Positions 9,232 through 21,286 of a stretch of DNA of 45,397 nt are shown here, in pieces. Within the stretch, counting starts at the first letter, position 1, and the number at the start of each line of letters is the position of its first letter. This DNA is from Shewanella sp. Isolate11 (GTDB taxonomy: Bacteria; Pseudomonadota; Gammaproteobacteria; Enterobacterales; Shewanellaceae). The notes under the pieces were generated by a model. That model was given only the letters and a program-made list of their open reading frames with translations, searched no databases and was not told the DNA's origin. The DNA is taken from the NCBI RefSeq assembly GCF_022398315.1, contig NZ_JAKEVF010000005.1, positions 423 through 45,819 of the forward strand, read 5' to 3'. The position numbers were made by a program, and so were the translations under genes.

Positions 9232-10680
9232 TTATGCCTGCTCTAGTTGCAATTTTGTATCAGCAAGCTGGCGACTAATTGCACCGATATTGCCAGCACC
9301 TTGGGTTAATAACAGGTCGCCGTCTTGCAGTACGCTCGGTAGCAAAGTCTGTAACTGCTCAGGCTCAGCAACGAAAATAGGGTCAAGCTGTCCTCGTAGT
9401 CTTATTGAACGACATAGCGCACGACTATCCGCCCCCGGTACTGGCGCTTCACCAGCAGCATAAACATCTAGCAGTAACAGGCAATCGACCTGTGATAACA
9501 CCTCAACAAAATCTTCATAGAGATCGCGAGTACGACTATAACGATGTGGCTGATAAATCATGACTAAACGTTTCTCAGGCCAACCCGAACGCGCCGCTTT
9601 AATCGTCGCGGCCACTTCACTTGGGTGATGACCATAGTCATCCACCAACATCACATTACCCGCATCGATATTGAATTCACCCAGCTGCTGGAAACGACGC
9701 CCAATCCCCTGGAACTCGGCTAACGCTTTAACGATGGCGCTATCTTCAATCTCATCTTCTGTTGCTACAGCTATGGCTGCCAAGGCATTAAGCACGTTAT
9801 GTTGGCCCGGCAAATTTACCGTCAGTTCTAAATCATCCATACCATGACGACGCACGGTGAAACGACTGCTATAACCTTGCTGCACAAAATTCAACGCCTG
9901 CACATCGGCATCATCGCTGAAACCGTAGGTCACCACCTTACGAGAGATACGTGGGATTAACTCACGTACCACTGGATCGTCGATACAAGCCACTGCCACA
10001 CCATAAAATGGCAAGTTGTGCAGGAAATCGATAAAGGTAGATTTTAATTTCTCAAAATCGCCTTCATAGGTATCCATATGATCGGCTTCGATATTGGTCA
10101 CCACACTGACCATAGGTTGCAGATGCAAGAAGCTCGCATCACTCTCGTCAGCCTCGGCAATCAAATAGCGGCTCTTACCTAAACGAGCATTAGTGCCAGC
10201 GCTGTTAAGCAAACCACCGATCACGAAGGTAGGATCTCGCTCGGCTTGACCATAAACACTGGCAATCAAACTTGTAGTCGTGGTTTTACCATGAGTTCCT
10301 GCAACGGCAACCCCATGACGGTAACGCATCAGTTCGGCCAACATCTCGGCGCGACGTACAATCGGAATACGCAATTCTTTTGCGGCAATGATCTCAGGAT
10401 TACTTACATCGATAGCGGTCGATACCACCACAACATCTGCACCTTGAATTTGCTCGGCTTTGTGGCCAATAAACACTTTTGCACCCAAGGCAGTTAAGCG
10501 AGTAGTTACCGCATTTTGCGCGATATCCGAGCCACTTAAACGATAACCTTCATTTACTAGCACTTCTGCAATACCGCCCATACCAGCACCGCCTATGCCG
10601 ATAAAATGGATCTGCTTTACCCGACGCATCTCAGGGATGATCGTTCTTAGCTGGGCATATTTACTTTCGGCGTTACTCAT
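9232..10680 (-). CDS. murC: UDP-N-acetylmuramate--L-alanine ligase
   Basis: Cytoplasmic ATP-dependent ligase adding L-Ala to UDP-MurNAc, the first peptide step of peptidoglycan precursor synthesis. The 482-residue protein has the N-terminal Rossmann motif [14 protein letters not shown] (27-40), the Mur ligase P-loop GTHGKTTTT (128-136) and the C-terminal segment [18 protein letters not shown]. An upstream in-frame start at 10734 would lengthen the overlap with murG; the ATG at 10680 has AAGGA five bases upstream and overlaps murG by eight bases, so it is preferred. ddlB, its usual downstream neighbour, is missing. Confidence 0.97.
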   Translation of the reverse strand: MSNAESKYAQLRTIIPEMRRVKQIHFIGIGGAGMGGIAEVLVNEGYRLSGSDIAQNAVTTRLTALGAKVFIGHKAEQIQGADVVVVSTAIDVSNPEIIAAKELRIPIVRRAEMLAELMRYRHGVAVAGTHGKTTTTSLIASVYGQAERDPTFVIGGLLNSAGTNARLGKSRYLIAEADESDASFLHLQPMVSVVTNIEADHMDTYEGDFEKLKSTFIDFLHNLPFYGVAVACIDDPVVRELIPRISRKVVTYGFSDDADVQALNFVQQGYSSRFTVRRHGMDDLELTVNLPGQHNVLNALAAIAVATEDEIEDSAIVKALAEFQGIGRRFQQLGEFNIDAGNVMLVDDYGHHPSEVAATIKAARSGWPEKRLVMIYQPHRYSRTRDLYEDFVEVLSQVDCLLLLDVYAAGEAPVPGADSRALCRSIRLRGQLDPIFVAEPEQLQTLLPSVLQDGDLLLTQGAGNIGAISRQLADTKLQLEQA

Positions 10681-11767
10681 TTGAATCCTTATTTGCCAGC
10701 GCGATACACACCTCGGCGACTCTGTCGGTTGCATCTAATACTGCAACACTCTTGGCCTGTTGCCCCATGGCTAACAAGGCTTGACGGTCCGAGGCGAGCA
10801 TCTCTAATTTGCTGCTTAATTTATGACTGTCTAATACGGCTTGCGGTAATAAGAAGGCCCCGCCAGCCTCAACTAATACTTTGGCGTTTTTGGTTTGATG
10901 GTCATCAACCGCAAATGGATATGGAACCAATAAACTTGGCAAACCCACTGCCGCTACTTCCGATACCGTTAAAGCACCTGCACGGCAAAGTACCACGTCG
11001 GCCCAACGATAGGCCGCTTCCATGTCATCTATAAATTCAGCCACCTTGACGCTGCCTGAATGGCCTAACTGTTGGTATTCATTTTCAACTTTTGCCAAGT
11101 TGCCTTTGCCCACTTGATGCCAAACGGTGATCGAGTGATGCTGGCTTACTTCAGCAGTCACCGCAGGCATTAAATCGTTAAACACTTTCGCGCCTAAACT
11201 GCCGCCGACCACTAACACTCGCAGTGCATCACCTTCCGTTGGCTCTACTTGCTGTTGCCCTAAAGCAATCAGTTCGCCACGTATTGGGTTACCGACCACT
11301 TCTGCGTCCTGCTCGAAGGTATTGTTAAAAGCACATAAGACGCGAGTCGCGATACGGGCTAACAATTTATTGGTCATGCCAGGGATCGCATTTTGCTCAT
11401 GCAGCACCAAAGGAATACCACTCAAACGCGCCGCAACACCACCCGGACCACTTGCAAAACCGCCCATGCCTAACACCACGTCAGGTTTAAACTCTTGGAT
11501 CACCTTGCGTGCTTGTATAATCGAACGCAGAATCTTAAAAGGCGCCGCTAATTTGCGAATAAGTCCATTACCACGCACCCCTTTGATATCGAGAAAGTCG
11601 ATATCAAATCCATGCTGCGGCACGAGGCGGGCTTCCATACGTTCCGCGGTACCTAACCAGCGAACCTGCCATCCTTGTTTGGCTAAATGCTTAGCCACAG
11701 CTAACGCCGGGAATACATGTCCTCCCGTGCCGCCCGCCATGATCATAATGCGTTTATCCAAGCCCAT
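10673..11767 (-). CDS. murG: Lipid II synthase MurG (N-acetylglucosaminyltransferase)
   Basis: Peripheral inner-membrane glycosyltransferase (GT28) that adds GlcNAc to lipid I to make lipid II. The 364 residues contain the N-terminal G-loop [14 protein letters not shown] (from residue 12), [21 protein letters not shown], and the C-terminal UDP-GlcNAc-binding segment [20 protein letters not shown]. Its start shares one base with the ftsW stop and its end overlaps murC by eight bases, consistent with translational coupling. Confidence 0.98.
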   Translation of the reverse strand: MGLDKRIMIMAGGTGGHVFPALAVAKHLAKQGWQVRWLGTAERMEARLVPQHGFDIDFLDIKGVRGNGLIRKLAAPFKILRSIIQARKVIQEFKPDVVLGMGGFASGPGGVAARLSGIPLVLHEQNAIPGMTNKLLARIATRVLCAFNNTFEQDAEVVGNPIRGELIALGQQQVEPTEGDALRVLVVGGSLGAKVFNDLMPAVTAEVSQHHSITVWHQVGKGNLAKVENEYQQLGHSGSVKVAEFIDDMEAAYRWADVVLCRAGALTVSEVAAVGLPSLLVPYPFAVDDHQTKNAKVLVEAGGAFLLPQAVLDSHKLSSKLEMLASDRQALLAMGQQAKSVAVLDATDRVAEVCIALANKDSNE

Positions 11768-12981
11768 TATTTCCCCTTACCTTGCACCGCCTGTATCAGG
11801 CCTAAGCGTCTTTCGTGATCGATTCTTATCAATATCATGGCTGCGGCTGTCATCACCCAAAGGCTCGAGCCGCCATAACTAATAAATGGCAAAGTCAATC
11901 CTTTAGTGGGCAGCATGCCAATGCTGGCCCCGACATTCACCACGGTTTGGAAGCAGATCCAAATGCCAATGGAATAAGCCAAATATCCTTCAAATGCGCT
12001 ATCTCGCAACAAACATAAATTGCCCAGTTTTATTGCTCTCAATGCCACAAATAACAACACAGATAAGACTACGATAATGCCGACAAAACCGAGTTCTTCA
12101 CCGATCACTGCAAAGATAAAATCCGTATGGGCCTCCGGCAGATATTCTAATTTTTGAATACTGTTGCCCAGTCCCTGTCCCAGCCAATCGCCACGGCCAT
12201 AAGCCATTAACGACTGGGTTAGCTGATAACCACTACCGAATGGGTCTTGCCAAGGATCGAGGAAAGAGGTCACTCTTCGCATCCGGTATGGCTCAACCAA
12301 AACTAAGCCGACAAACGCTGCGGCTCCCGTCAAAATCAGCGCGAAGAAATCCAACAATCGCGCACCGGCCAAAAACAGCAAACCCACAGTGCCGACGAAC
12401 AATACCACCACGGTGCCTAAATCTGGCTGCAGCAAGATCAACACGGCATACACAGCAAACACGGCAATTGGCTTATAAAAACCTTTAGCATTTTCACGCA
12501 CCTCTTGGTGTCGTCTCACCAAGTAACCCGCCATATAAATTGCAAAAGCGAACTTAGCTAATTCGGCAACCTGAATTCGAATCGGTCCCACCGATAACCA
12601 ACGAGTTGCACCGTTAACAGTGGTTCCTATGATCGGCACCAAGATCAACATGATCCCCACAACCAAAAGCAATATAGGGCTCAATTGCTGCCAACGATAC
12701 ATCTCAACCTGTAACACCACAGCCGCAATAATCACGCAGCCCACCACGTAAGCAATATGACGCACCACAAAATGAAACGGGTTACCTGTCAAGGTGTTAG
12801 CTTCAGACATCGAAGCCGACATCACCATAATAAAACCAAAACTTATCAGCGAAATTACCGCAAACAGCAAGGTTCTATCATAAAGCTGCATCCCAGGCGC
12901 TTCGCGTTGACTAAACAGATCCGGAAGCGACCAACCAATGGCTCCGCCGAATAAGTTCAGTTGACGCTCGTCACTACGCAT
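11767..12981 (-). CDS. ftsW: SEDS peptidoglycan polymerase FtsW
   Basis: Multi-pass inner-membrane SEDS glycosyltransferase that polymerises septal peptidoglycan together with FtsI. The 404-residue form has about ten hydrophobic segments, the family signature region NPFHFVVRHIAYV, the conserved GRGDWLGQGLGNSIQKLEYLPEAHTDFIFAVIGEE stretch (12070-12210), and PFISYGGSS near the C-terminus. The ATG at 12981 has GAGG six bases upstream and overlaps the murD stop by eight bases; an in-frame start at 13029 would bury 16 more codons inside murD and is less likely. Confidence 0.96.
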   Translation of the reverse strand: MRSDERQLNLFGGAIGWSLPDLFSQREAPGMQLYDRTLLFAVISLISFGFIMVMSASMSEANTLTGNPFHFVVRHIAYVVGCVIIAAVVLQVEMYRWQQLSPILLLVVGIMLILVPIIGTTVNGATRWLSVGPIRIQVAELAKFAFAIYMAGYLVRRHQEVRENAKGFYKPIAVFAVYAVLILLQPDLGTVVVLFVGTVGLLFLAGARLLDFFALILTGAAAFVGLVLVEPYRMRRVTSFLDPWQDPFGSGYQLTQSLMAYGRGDWLGQGLGNSIQKLEYLPEAHTDFIFAVIGEELGFVGIIVVLSVLLFVALRAIKLGNLCLLRDSAFEGYLAYSIGIWICFQTVVNVGASIGMLPTKGLTLPFISYGGSSLWVMTAAAMILIRIDHERRLGLIQAVQGKGK

Positions 12982-14305
12982 GACGCACCTCAGCATCCAA
13001 TGCCGCCACTTGCGCACGGAAATCGTCACCGCGAGCCATAAAATTACTGTACATATCTAAGCTGGCGCAGGCGGGCGACAATAAAACAAGATCGCCCTCA
13101 TGGGCGAGCGCTACCGCTTGCTGAACAGCCTCAGCCATGGTTCTGACTTTAATCGCACCGTCAAACTGCTGAGCAATTTGATCGCCATCTTTGCCTAAAG
13201 TAATTAAATGACTTATGCCTTGAAATGCCTCAGTCAGCTGTGAAAAGTCGGCACCTTTGCCTTCACCGCCAGCGATTAAAATGACCTCTCCGGAATAATC
13301 CGCCAAACCATTTAATGCCGCTAGAGTGGCACCTATATTGGTGGCTTTAGAGTCATTAACGAAACTCACACCGTTGCGTTTAGCCACTAACTCACAACGA
13401 TGCGCTAACCCGGTAAAGTTTTGGGCAACCTGCACCATTGCTGCTTTATCGACTCCCGCACTATCTGCTAACGCCATCGACACCAACAAGTTGGCATAAT
13501 TGTGGCTGCCCACTAGAGCAATCTCTTTAATGGCGACATATTCGGTACTGCCATGCACCAAAATACCGTGATTAATGCCCCACTCGTCACCCTCGGGCTT
13601 TGATAAACCAAAGCTGGTGTAATTCATGGGATCATTCGGTGCCGTCAGCGGGTCGTCACGGTTTATCACCGCTAGATTGGTTTGCTGATAAAGCGTTAGC
13701 TTAGCCTGACGATACGCTTCTAAATCGGCGTATCTGTCCATATGATCTTCACTGATATTCAGACATGTGGCGCTGATACAATTAAGGCTATGAGTGGTTT
13801 CAAGCTGGAAACTGGATAACTCCAGCACATAAAGCTCGTAGTCTTTATCTAACAAGTCCAATACTGGCACACCAATATTGCCACCTAACGCGTAATTTAT
13901 GCCCGCCTTGGCCGCCATTTCGCCCACTAACGTCGTCACAGTGGATTTACCGTTAGAGCCTGTTATGCCGATGACACAAGGTGCTCTATCGGCTATGGCA
14001 CGAGCAAATAACTCCACATCACCTACGACATCGATCCCCATATCAATAGCTGCACGAATTTCCGGCGTATCGATTGGAATACCAGGGCTAACCACTATTT
14101 GGCTGGCTTGGACTAAATAACGACAATCGAAGCCACCACAGAGCAGTTCGACTTCGGGAAAATCACGGTTAAGTTCGTCACGCCCCGGAGGTTGAAGACG
14201 ACTGTCCATAACTAACGGCTTAATACCTTGCTTTGTTAAATAACGCACAACTGAGAGCCCTGTGGCTCCCAGTCCTAATACTAAGTGCGTATAACAATTA
14301 GCCAT
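12974..14305 (-). CDS. murD: UDP-N-acetylmuramoyl-L-alanine--D-glutamate ligase
   Basis: Cytoplasmic ligase adding D-Glu to UDP-MurNAc-L-Ala. The 443 residues show an N-terminal Rossmann region (LVLGLGATGLSVVRYL), the Mur ligase P-loop GITGSNGKST (113-122), NISEDHMDRY, the NDSKATN motif of MurD, and the C-terminal LLSPACASLDMYSNFMARGDDF segment. It starts six bases after mraY ends and overlaps ftsW slightly. Confidence 0.98.
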   Translation of the reverse strand: MANCYTHLVLGLGATGLSVVRYLTKQGIKPLVMDSRLQPPGRDELNRDFPEVELLCGGFDCRYLVQASQIVVSPGIPIDTPEIRAAIDMGIDVVGDVELFARAIADRAPCVIGITGSNGKSTVTTLVGEMAAKAGINYALGGNIGVPVLDLLDKDYELYVLELSSFQLETTHSLNCISATCLNISEDHMDRYADLEAYRQAKLTLYQQTNLAVINRDDPLTAPNDPMNYTSFGLSKPEGDEWGINHGILVHGSTEYVAIKEIALVGSHNYANLLVSMALADSAGVDKAAMVQVAQNFTGLAHRCELVAKRNGVSFVNDSKATNIGATLAALNGLADYSGEVILIAGGEGKGADFSQLTEAFQGISHLITLGKDGDQIAQQFDGAIKVRTMAEAVQQAVALAHEGDLVLLSPACASLDMYSNFMARGDDFRAQVAALDAEVRHA

Positions 14306-14311
14306 CGCGTT

Positions 14312-15394
14312 TTACCTTAGCTTCAAGGTTGCTAATCCTAGCAACACCAAGAACAGAGAAATAATCCAGAAACGCACAATCACTCGTGGCTCTGGCCAAC
14401 CTTTCAACTCATAATGATGATGAATCGGTGCCATCCTGAAGATGCGTTGGCCGCGAAGCTTATATGAGCCGACCTGCAAAATTACCGATAGGGTTTCCAT
14501 TACAAATACGCCACCCATAATCACCAATAAGATTTCCTGACGTACGAGCACGGCAATAGTGCCAAGCGCAGCTCCGAGAGACAGCGAACCTACATCGCCC
14601 ATAAAAACTTGCGCAGGATAAGTGTTAAACCATAAGAAACCTAGGCCAGCACCCACAATGGCGGTGCAAACAATCACTAACTCTCCAGCGCCCGGCAGAT
14701 AAGGAATGTGTAGGTAATTGGCAAACTGAACGTGACCCGACAGATAGGCGATTAAGGCAAAGGCACCAGCCACCATCACTGTCGGCATAATCGCTAGTCC
14801 ATCAAGACCATCAGTGAGGTTAACCGCATTACTGGCACCCACAATGGTGAAATAGGCCAACACAATAAATATCATCCCCAGTTGTGGCATCACATCTTTA
14901 AAGAAAGGCACAACCAGCTGAGTTTCACCGATATCTTGCGACGAAGCATAGAGATAAAATGCGATAGCTAACGCCGCCAAGGACTGCAATATATACTTCC
15001 AGCGGGCGATCAAGCCTTTGGTATCTTTACGTACAACTTTACGATAATCATCGATAAAGCCAATCATGCCAAAAGCACCAATCACAAACAGCATCACCCA
15101 CACGTAGCGGCTACTTAAATCACCCCATAGCAATACGCTAATAAAAATACCGGCGAGGATCAGCAAACCGCCCATAGTCGGTGTACCACGTTTGCTGAAA
15201 TGAGATTCTGGGCCGTCATTGCGCACCACTTGACCTATCTGCAACAGCTGCAGACGCTCGATCATCTTAGGTCCCCACCACAAGCTAAATAGCAAGGCAG
15301 TTAATAAGCCGAGAATGGCCCTAAAGGTTACGTAAGAAAATACGTTAAACCCTGAATAAAATTGGGTTAAATACTCAGCTAGATAAACCAGCAT
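14312..15394 (-). CDS. mraY: Phospho-N-acetylmuramoyl-pentapeptide-transferase
   Basis: Polytopic inner-membrane enzyme making lipid I from UDP-MurNAc-pentapeptide and undecaprenyl phosphate. At 360 residues it equals the usual length. Conserved cytoplasmic-loop motifs are visible: [10 protein letters not shown] near the N-terminus, FIDDYRKV with the Asp pair, [13 protein letters not shown], and the C-terminal [15 protein letters not shown] with the His cluster. Its start overlaps the murF stop by one base. Confidence 0.99.
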   Translation of the reverse strand: MLVYLAEYLTQFYSGFNVFSYVTFRAILGLLTALLFSLWWGPKMIERLQLLQIGQVVRNDGPESHFSKRGTPTMGGLLILAGIFISVLLWGDLSSRYVWVMLFVIGAFGMIGFIDDYRKVVRKDTKGLIARWKYILQSLAALAIAFYLYASSQDIGETQLVVPFFKDVMPQLGMIFIVLAYFTIVGASNAVNLTDGLDGLAIMPTVMVAGAFALIAYLSGHVQFANYLHIPYLPGAGELVIVCTAIVGAGLGFLWFNTYPAQVFMGDVGSLSLGAALGTIAVLVRQEILLVIMGGVFVMETLSVILQVGSYKLRGQRIFRMAPIHHHYELKGWPEPRVIVRFWIISLFLVLLGLATLKLR

Positions 15395-16764
15395 TAAAAC
15401 AACTCCTTGTGCTCAAAAGCAGTGACTAAGGCCTCAACTACACGCTCCATTTTGGCGCTGCGAGAACCTTTAACTAATACAGTCACATTACCCGTTAACT
15501 GATTAATATAATTAATTAAACCAAAGACCAACTCATCAAAATCATTATAATGTTGGCCTGAAAATGCCTCGCTACTATGGCGGCTCAATTGTCCCAGCGT
15601 AAACAGTTCATCGATCTGCTGCGACTTGGCTTTTTCACCTAGTTGCTGATGCAAAAGGGACGCATTGTCACCCAATTCGCCCAAATCGCCCAGCACTAAA
15701 CAGCGATTTCCTTCAATTTCTTGAAGCCAGTCGATTGCCGCACCAACCGAAGCAGGATTCGCGTTATAACTGTCATCAATTAATAAGATGCGTCCTAGCT
15801 GAGTCGGCAACATGCGCCCTTTCACAGGCTGAAGCAATTTAATGCCATTAACGATTTCATTAAGGCTCAAACCTAGGGCCAAACAGATTGATGTCGCAGC
15901 TAAGGCATTACTGACTTGATGACGTCCAGAAAGCGGCAATATCACTTCATAACTCTGTCCTTGATAGTGCAGATTAAACTGATAGCGCCCTACCACATCT
16001 GAGCGTAAATCGCTGGCGGTGACATCGGCTTGTTTACCTTCGGCCGAAAAGCTTAACTGCTGATGTTGCTTAGCGGCACTTTGCATCACGCTGGTAAAGT
16101 CATCGTCACAATTGATCACCGCAATACCATCGTCAGCCAGATGATTAAAAATTTCCGATTTAGCCTGAGCAACGCCCGCTAACGATCCAAAGCCTTCAAG
16201 GTGCGCCGAAGCAACGTTATTAACCATGGCCACATCGGGCTTAACCAGTGCCGAGGTATAATCAATTTCGCCAATATGATTGGCACCCAGCTCAAACACT
16301 CCAAACTGATGTTGTGGCTCTAAACGTAACAGGGTTAACGGCACGCCAATTTCATTATTAAAATTGCCTGCCGTATAAAGCACTTGATGCGCCTGAGACA
16401 AGATTGTAGCCACCATCTCTTTAACGCTGGTTTTTCCATTAGAGCCAGTCAGTGCCACAGATTTAGGCGCAATAACTTGTTTAAGATAAGCCCCAATCTG
16501 TCCCATTGCTTTGTGACTGTTACTCACCACGATTTGCGCTGTGTTAAGTGGCAGCTCACGCTCCACTAATAAAGCGCAGGCGCCGTTGTCGAGTGCGGTT
16601 TGACAAAAGTCATGGCCATCGAATCGCTCACCTTTTAAGGCAACAAACAAGGTATCGCTATCGACTTTGCGGCTATCGCTAGAAACCTTGCTAACGCTGA
16701 GATCTGCGCCAACCAACTTGGCATCGAGCAGCTCGGCTAGCCTTGCCAGATTCAAAGGGATCAT
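15394..16764 (-). CDS. murF: UDP-N-acetylmuramoyl-tripeptide--D-alanyl-D-alanine ligase
   Basis: Cytoplasmic ligase that adds D-Ala-D-Ala to complete the UDP-MurNAc-pentapeptide. The 456-residue protein carries the P-loop GSNGKTS (107-113), [12 protein letters not shown], and the C-terminal [11 protein letters not shown] motif of MurF. It overlaps murE by four bases (ATGA) and mraY by one. The D-Ala-D-Ala substrate must come from a ligase encoded elsewhere, since ddlB is not in this cluster. Confidence 0.98.
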   Translation of the reverse strand: MIPLNLARLAELLDAKLVGADLSVSKVSSDSRKVDSDTLFVALKGERFDGHDFCQTALDNGACALLVERELPLNTAQIVVSNSHKAMGQIGAYLKQVIAPKSVALTGSNGKTSVKEMVATILSQAHQVLYTAGNFNNEIGVPLTLLRLEPQHQFGVFELGANHIGEIDYTSALVKPDVAMVNNVASAHLEGFGSLAGVAQAKSEIFNHLADDGIAVINCDDDFTSVMQSAAKQHQQLSFSAEGKQADVTASDLRSDVVGRYQFNLHYQGQSYEVILPLSGRHQVSNALAATSICLALGLSLNEIVNGIKLLQPVKGRMLPTQLGRILLIDDSYNANPASVGAAIDWLQEIEGNRCLVLGDLGELGDNASLLHQQLGEKAKSQQIDELFTLGQLSRHSSEAFSGQHYNDFDELVFGLINYINQLTGNVTVLVKGSRSAKMERVVEALVTAFEHKELF

Positions 16765-18227
16765 GACGACCTCCCTGAAATTTCAAACGCTAAGGCTCGC
16801 TCATCATAATCGAGTCGCTGTCCAGCAACCTCTTGATAAGTTTCATGTCCCTTGCCCGCCAGTAGAATTAAATCGCCAGCTTGAGCAATACTGACCAAGT
16901 GTTCGATAGCCGCTTTACGGTCCACTTGTGTTAATGCTGCCTGTGGATTTTGCAGCCCTTTGACCACGTCATCAATAATGCTTTGAGGGTCTTCACTACG
17001 GGTATTATCACTGGTGATCATCACGCCATCGGCATAAGCTTCAGCGGCCTCAGCCATCAGTGGACGCTTGCCTTTATCGCGATCGCCACCACAGCCAAAC
17101 AGACACCACAACTTGCCATCACAATGACCGCGCAAAGCTTTTAAAGACTGCTCGATTGCATCTGGAGTGTGGGCATAATCGACCACTAAGGTCGCGCCAT
17201 TTTGCAGACTAAAACGCTCCATTCGTCCGGCAACAGGTTTTAAATTAGCAACGTGTGCCAAAAGCTCAGCCATGGGATAACCACAGAGATACAAAGCCCC
17301 TAACGCCGCCACTACATTGGATAAATTAAATGTGCCCAACAAAGGTGAATCGAACTCTGCTTCACCCTCTGGCCAAACTAGGGTGGCGCTCACACCATTG
17401 GCATGTTGATTGACATTTTTGCAATAGATGGCGGCATCGCTGTCACCTAAAATGCTATAGCCAACCAAAGCTTGGTAACCATTGTCCTGCCACCATTGGC
17501 GACCGGTAGGATCATCGATATTAATCAAGCCACTTGAGAGAGAACTAAAGCGGAACAAGCGCTGTTTCGCCGCGCCATAGGCATCCATGGAGCCATGATA
17601 ATCAAGATGATCTCGGCTTAAATTGGTAAATACCGCTACATCGAAAGGCACAGCATCGACACGGGCTTGGACCAATCCGTGACTCGACACTTCCATGGCG
17701 CATACTTTGACATCTCGCTGGTCGAACTCATACAACTGGCGCATCACGGTAATAGGGTCGGCAGTGGTATTGCCGCTATCGGCCAACTCGCCCCACAAGC
17801 CATTACCTAAAGTGCCCATCACTGCGCTTTTCACTGTGATGCTATGGCAAAGCTGTGCGATAAGCTGCGTCACAGAGGTTTTACCATTAGTGCCGGTCAC
17901 GCCAATTAACTTGGTACGATTCATTCCTAATGGATAAAACTGAGAGGCCAGTGCCGACAATTGACGCGAGAGCTGAAAAAACTGGATCTGCAATCCTGCA
18001 TCTTGACTTACTTTGCCATGGGCTTCAGGCTCGTCGGTATGCACTATCGCGGCGATGGCGCCGTTAGCAAATGCGGCATCAATAAATTTTCTACCATCGA
18101 CTTGATGACCAGGCACAGCAACAAATACGCCGCCCTGAGTGATAGCGCGGCTATCTAAGGTCAAATGAGTCAAAGACTCAGCGCCCGAATAATGGAACCA
18201 AGGGGCAAGCAGATCGCGTAATAGCAT
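16761..18227 (-). CDS. murE: UDP-N-acetylmuramoyl-L-alanyl-D-glutamate--meso-diaminopimelate ligase
   Basis: Cytoplasmic ligase adding the third residue, expected to be meso-diaminopimelate in a Gram-negative. The 488 residues contain the P-loop GTNGKTS (112-118), [22 protein letters not shown] and the terminal GKGHETYQ motif. The specificity motif that reads DNPR in E. coli MurE is DNTR here (407-410); Asp, Asn and Arg, which define the DAP type, are kept. It overlaps ftsI by one base and murF by four. Confidence 0.97.
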   Translation of the reverse strand: MLLRDLLAPWFHYSGAESLTHLTLDSRAITQGGVFVAVPGHQVDGRKFIDAAFANGAIAAIVHTDEPEAHGKVSQDAGLQIQFFQLSRQLSALASQFYPLGMNRTKLIGVTGTNGKTSVTQLIAQLCHSITVKSAVMGTLGNGLWGELADSGNTTADPITVMRQLYEFDQRDVKVCAMEVSSHGLVQARVDAVPFDVAVFTNLSRDHLDYHGSMDAYGAAKQRLFRFSSLSSGLINIDDPTGRQWWQDNGYQALVGYSILGDSDAAIYCKNVNQHANGVSATLVWPEGEAEFDSPLLGTFNLSNVVAALGALYLCGYPMAELLAHVANLKPVAGRMERFSLQNGATLVVDYAHTPDAIEQSLKALRGHCDGKLWCLFGCGGDRDKGKRPLMAEAAEAYADGVMITSDNTRSEDPQSIIDDVVKGLQNPQAALTQVDRKAAIEHLVSIAQAGDLILLAGKGHETYQEVAGQRLDYDERALAFEISGRSS

Positions 18228-19963
18228 TATTCGCCCCTCCTGACATTACCGGCTAACTGAACCTTTTCTCGCTCACTAATAGGCTCAACATTAAGCATCT
18301 GTAATGCACCAGACATCACCTTAGCGAATACCGGAGCCGCCACATCACCACCATAGTAGCGATCACCCTTTGGCTCATTGATCACCACGACCATGGCTAA
18401 TTTGGGATTATTCACTGGCGCGACACCAGCAAACAGCGCCACATAATCTTCGCCATAACCACCGGCGACCGCCTTACGTGCGGTACCGGTTTTACCGGCT
18501 ACTGGATAACCGTCGATATGGGCTTTCTTGGCTGTACCACCTGGCTCGGTCACGCCAAGTAACATCTGCATCACGCTTTGGGCCACATGAGGTGAGATCA
18601 CTTGTTCACCTTCGGGAGCTTGTTTCAATTTCATGATTGACGAAGGATAAAGCATCCCGCCACTGCCTAACATGGCGTACATACGGGCGATCTGCAGCGG
18701 GGTGACCGTTAAGGCGTAGCCAAATGAAAGAGTGGCACGCTCAAAATCTGACCAACGACGACGGTCTTGAATAAGTCCGGCGCTTTCACCCGGTAAATTA
18801 ATCCCCGAATAGTTACCTAACCCCATCGCCTGGTAATAACCCAGTAACTCTTGTACCGGCATCGACAGCGCAATTTGTGTCATGCCGACGTTACTGGAAT
18901 GCACCAAGACTTGTCCTAAGCTCATATCGCCATAATTGCGGCCATCTCGAACGATTTTGCCACCGATGCGCACTCGACCTGGACTGGTCTTAAAAATTTG
19001 ATTTTCGTCTATGGTTCCCGCTTCCAAAGCCGCAGCCACAACCAGAGGTTTAATGGTCGATCCCGGCTCATAAGCATCGGTCAACGCACGGTTTCGCATG
19101 CGATAACTCTGCAAATTTTCACGGGAATTCGGGTTATAAGATGGCGTGTTAGCCATGGCTAATACTTCGCCGGTGTGAACATCTAGTACCACAATAGAGG
19201 CCGAAGTCGCCTGATTAATCTCGGTTGCGCGTTTGATTTCACGATAAGCTAACTGTTGAATACGTTGATCGATACTCAATACTAAATCATTAGAGCTTTC
19301 GCCAGTCTGAACCGTATCGAGACGCTCAACCACATGACCATCACGAGACTTGCGCACCTTCTGTTTAGTAGGCGTTCCCGTCAGCCAGTTGTTGTAAGTA
19401 TTTTCAATCCCTTCGATACCAATATCATCGATATTAGTTAACCCCACCAGCTGAGCAGCAATTTCGCCAGTAGGATAATAACGACGTGACTCCGACTTAA
19501 GATAAACCCCAGGCAGCTTTAACTGTTTAATATATTCGGCAACAGCAGGAGTGACTTGACGCTTGAGATAGGTAAAACGCTTCTTTGGATTAGACTGTAC
19601 CCGCGCCAAAATATCGGCTTTGGGCTCGTGCAACACATCGGCCAATGCTTGCCAGCGGCGCATGTCGCTAAAACCGTCTTTATCGTGCACCACTTTCGGA
19701 TCGGCATAAACCGCCTTTACAGGCACACTCACCGCTAACATCTCACCATTACGATCGGTGATCAGGCCACGATGGACTTCACGACTTGTAGTACGCAGGG
19801 TGCGCATATCACTTTCGTGACGCAACTTCTCAGGTTCGATGATCTGAATATACGCTGCGCGTCCAACTAAACTGGTAAACAGCACACACACAAACGCAAC
19901 CACGACGTATAAACGCCAGTGGATTAGCTGTGGTTTCTGCTTACGCTTAGCTTGCTTACTCAC
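18227..19963 (-). CDS. ftsI: Septal peptidoglycan transpeptidase FtsI (PBP3)
   Basis: Division-specific class B penicillin-binding protein, partner of FtsW. The 578-residue protein has a short basic cytoplasmic tail, one transmembrane anchor (about 16-38), a dimerisation domain ([19 protein letters not shown]), and a transpeptidase domain. Active-site motifs are intact: S302-xx-K305 (STIK), S356-S-N358, and K491-T-G493. It shares four bases with ftsL and one with murE. It is the target of aztreonam-type beta-lactams in the family. Confidence 0.99.
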   Translation of the reverse strand: MSKQAKRKQKPQLIHWRLYVVVAFVCVLFTSLVGRAAYIQIIEPEKLRHESDMRTLRTTSREVHRGLITDRNGEMLAVSVPVKAVYADPKVVHDKDGFSDMRRWQALADVLHEPKADILARVQSNPKKRFTYLKRQVTPAVAEYIKQLKLPGVYLKSESRRYYPTGEIAAQLVGLTNIDDIGIEGIENTYNNWLTGTPTKQKVRKSRDGHVVERLDTVQTGESSNDLVLSIDQRIQQLAYREIKRATEINQATSASIVVLDVHTGEVLAMANTPSYNPNSRENLQSYRMRNRALTDAYEPGSTIKPLVVAAALEAGTIDENQIFKTSPGRVRIGGKIVRDGRNYGDMSLGQVLVHSSNVGMTQIALSMPVQELLGYYQAMGLGNYSGINLPGESAGLIQDRRRWSDFERATLSFGYALTVTPLQIARMYAMLGSGGMLYPSSIMKLKQAPEGEQVISPHVAQSVMQMLLGVTEPGGTAKKAHIDGYPVAGKTGTARKAVAGGYGEDYVALFAGVAPVNNPKLAMVVVINEPKGDRYYGGDVAAPVFAKVMSGALQMLNVEPISEREKVQLAGNVRRGE

Positions 19964-20274
19964 GGTATTCTTACCACCACTTCTTGATTAGGCAGCGGCC
20001 TGCCCATGTTTAAGTCTTTAGTTGCAATACGGGTCACTCGACTGTGTTCCGATTGCGATTGCTCTTCCAGTAACAAATTTCGCCATTCAATATCGAGACG
20101 ATCACGCTGTTGTAATAATTGATCCCACTGGGATGTGTACTGACGACTCGAATAACTGGTGTAAACCACCAAAGCCGCATTGCCTAATACCACCACTGCC
20201 AGCAATAACACCCACTTGTGATGCCACAAATCAGCGATAACAATACGGGTTAGGTTTAATTGTGATTTACTCAT
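19960..20274 (-). CDS. ftsL: Cell division protein FtsL
   Basis: Small bitopic protein of the FtsQLB complex. The 104 residues have a cytoplasmic tail, one transmembrane segment (about 17-36, WHHKWVLLLAVVVLGNAALV) and a periplasmic coiled coil (QWDQLLQQRDRLDIEWRNLL) followed by the conserved C-terminal region. A start at 20310 is possible, but the ATG at 20274 is preceded by AGGGGGAGG, a very strong ribosome binding site, and gives the normal FtsL length. Confidence 0.94.
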   Translation of the reverse strand: MSKSQLNLTRIVIADLWHHKWVLLLAVVVLGNAALVVYTSYSSRQYTSQWDQLLQQRDRLDIEWRNLLLEEQSQSEHSRVTRIATKDLNMGRPLPNQEVVVRIP

Positions 20275-20312
20275 TCGCCTCCCCCTTTTAGCTTGATCTG
20301 CCCATGACAAAA

Positions 20313-21254
20313 TTAATAAGCTAATCTCTCAGCCACGCGTAATACTGAGCTTCTGGCTCTGGCATTACGATCAATCTCTTGCGCCGACGGCTTAGTCGCC
20401 TTACCAACGGCTTTCAATAAACGAGTCTTATTTAGCTCAGCTTCGGTGATCGGCAATCCATGAGGCACCGACTCTCCTTGGCTATGGCGACGAATAAAAC
20501 GTTTCACCATACGGTCTTCAAGCGAATGGAAACTGATCACCGATAAGCGCCCTTCGGGGGCCAACACGGTTACCGCACCTTCAAGCGCCTGATCGATCTG
20601 CTCTAATTCACTGTTGATATAGATGCGAATAGCCTGAAACACCCGTGTCGCCGGATGCTTATTGCGCTCTTTACTCTTACTCACTCGCGCAATCAAATCG
20701 GCCAACTCTTTGGTGCGTAAAAAAGGCGTTTTCTCACGATCGGCAGCAATACAACGCGCGATATGACGTGCATTTTTCTCTTCGCCATAGGTTTTAAACA
20801 CCCAGGCCATATCTTCAATTTCAGCACGTGCAATCCACTGCGCCGCCGTTTCGCCTTGGGAGTTGTCCATACGCATGTCCAATGGACCATCACGTAAGAA
20901 ACTAAACCCGCGCTCGGCATCATCAAGTTGCGGTGACGACACGCCAAAATCGAATAGGATGCCATCAATTTTGCCGCGAAGCCCGAGCTCATCGACATAC
21001 TGGGCTAACTGACCAAAGCCACCGTGAACGATAGAGAAACGTTTATCATCACTAAATTGCTCGGCAGCAGCGATAGCTTGGGGATCACGATCAATAGCGA
21101 CTAATCTGCCATTTTCACCCAAATGTTTGAGCACCTCTCTTGAATGCCCACCACGCCCAAATGTGCCATCGATATAGATGCCATCAGGCTTGATATTGAG
21201 CCCTGCAACGGTTTCCGTTAACAGTACTGATAAGTGTGCAAATTCTTGAGTCAT
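20313..21254 (-). CDS. rsmH: 16S rRNA m4C1402 methyltransferase RsmH (MraW)
   Basis: SAM-dependent methyltransferase that N4-methylates C1402 in the ribosomal P site. The 313 residues match the family: [10 protein letters not shown] start, the SAM-binding [16 protein letters not shown] and [31 protein letters not shown], and the C-terminal [15 protein letters not shown] and [12 protein letters not shown]. It is the second gene of the dcw cluster, 32 bases after mraZ. Confidence 0.98.
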   Translation of the reverse strand: MTQEFAHLSVLLTETVAGLNIKPDGIYIDGTFGRGGHSREVLKHLGENGRLVAIDRDPQAIAAAEQFSDDKRFSIVHGGFGQLAQYVDELGLRGKIDGILFDFGVSSPQLDDAERGFSFLRDGPLDMRMDNSQGETAAQWIARAEIEDMAWVFKTYGEEKNARHIARCIAADREKTPFLRTKELADLIARVSKSKERNKHPATRVFQAIRIYINSELEQIDQALEGAVTVLAPEGRLSVISFHSLEDRMVKRFIRRHSQGESVPHGLPITEAELNKTRLLKAVGKATKPSAQEIDRNARARSSVLRVAERLAY

Positions 21255-21286
21255 CGCTCTCTTCTATTTTTAAGTAGCTCTCTTCG

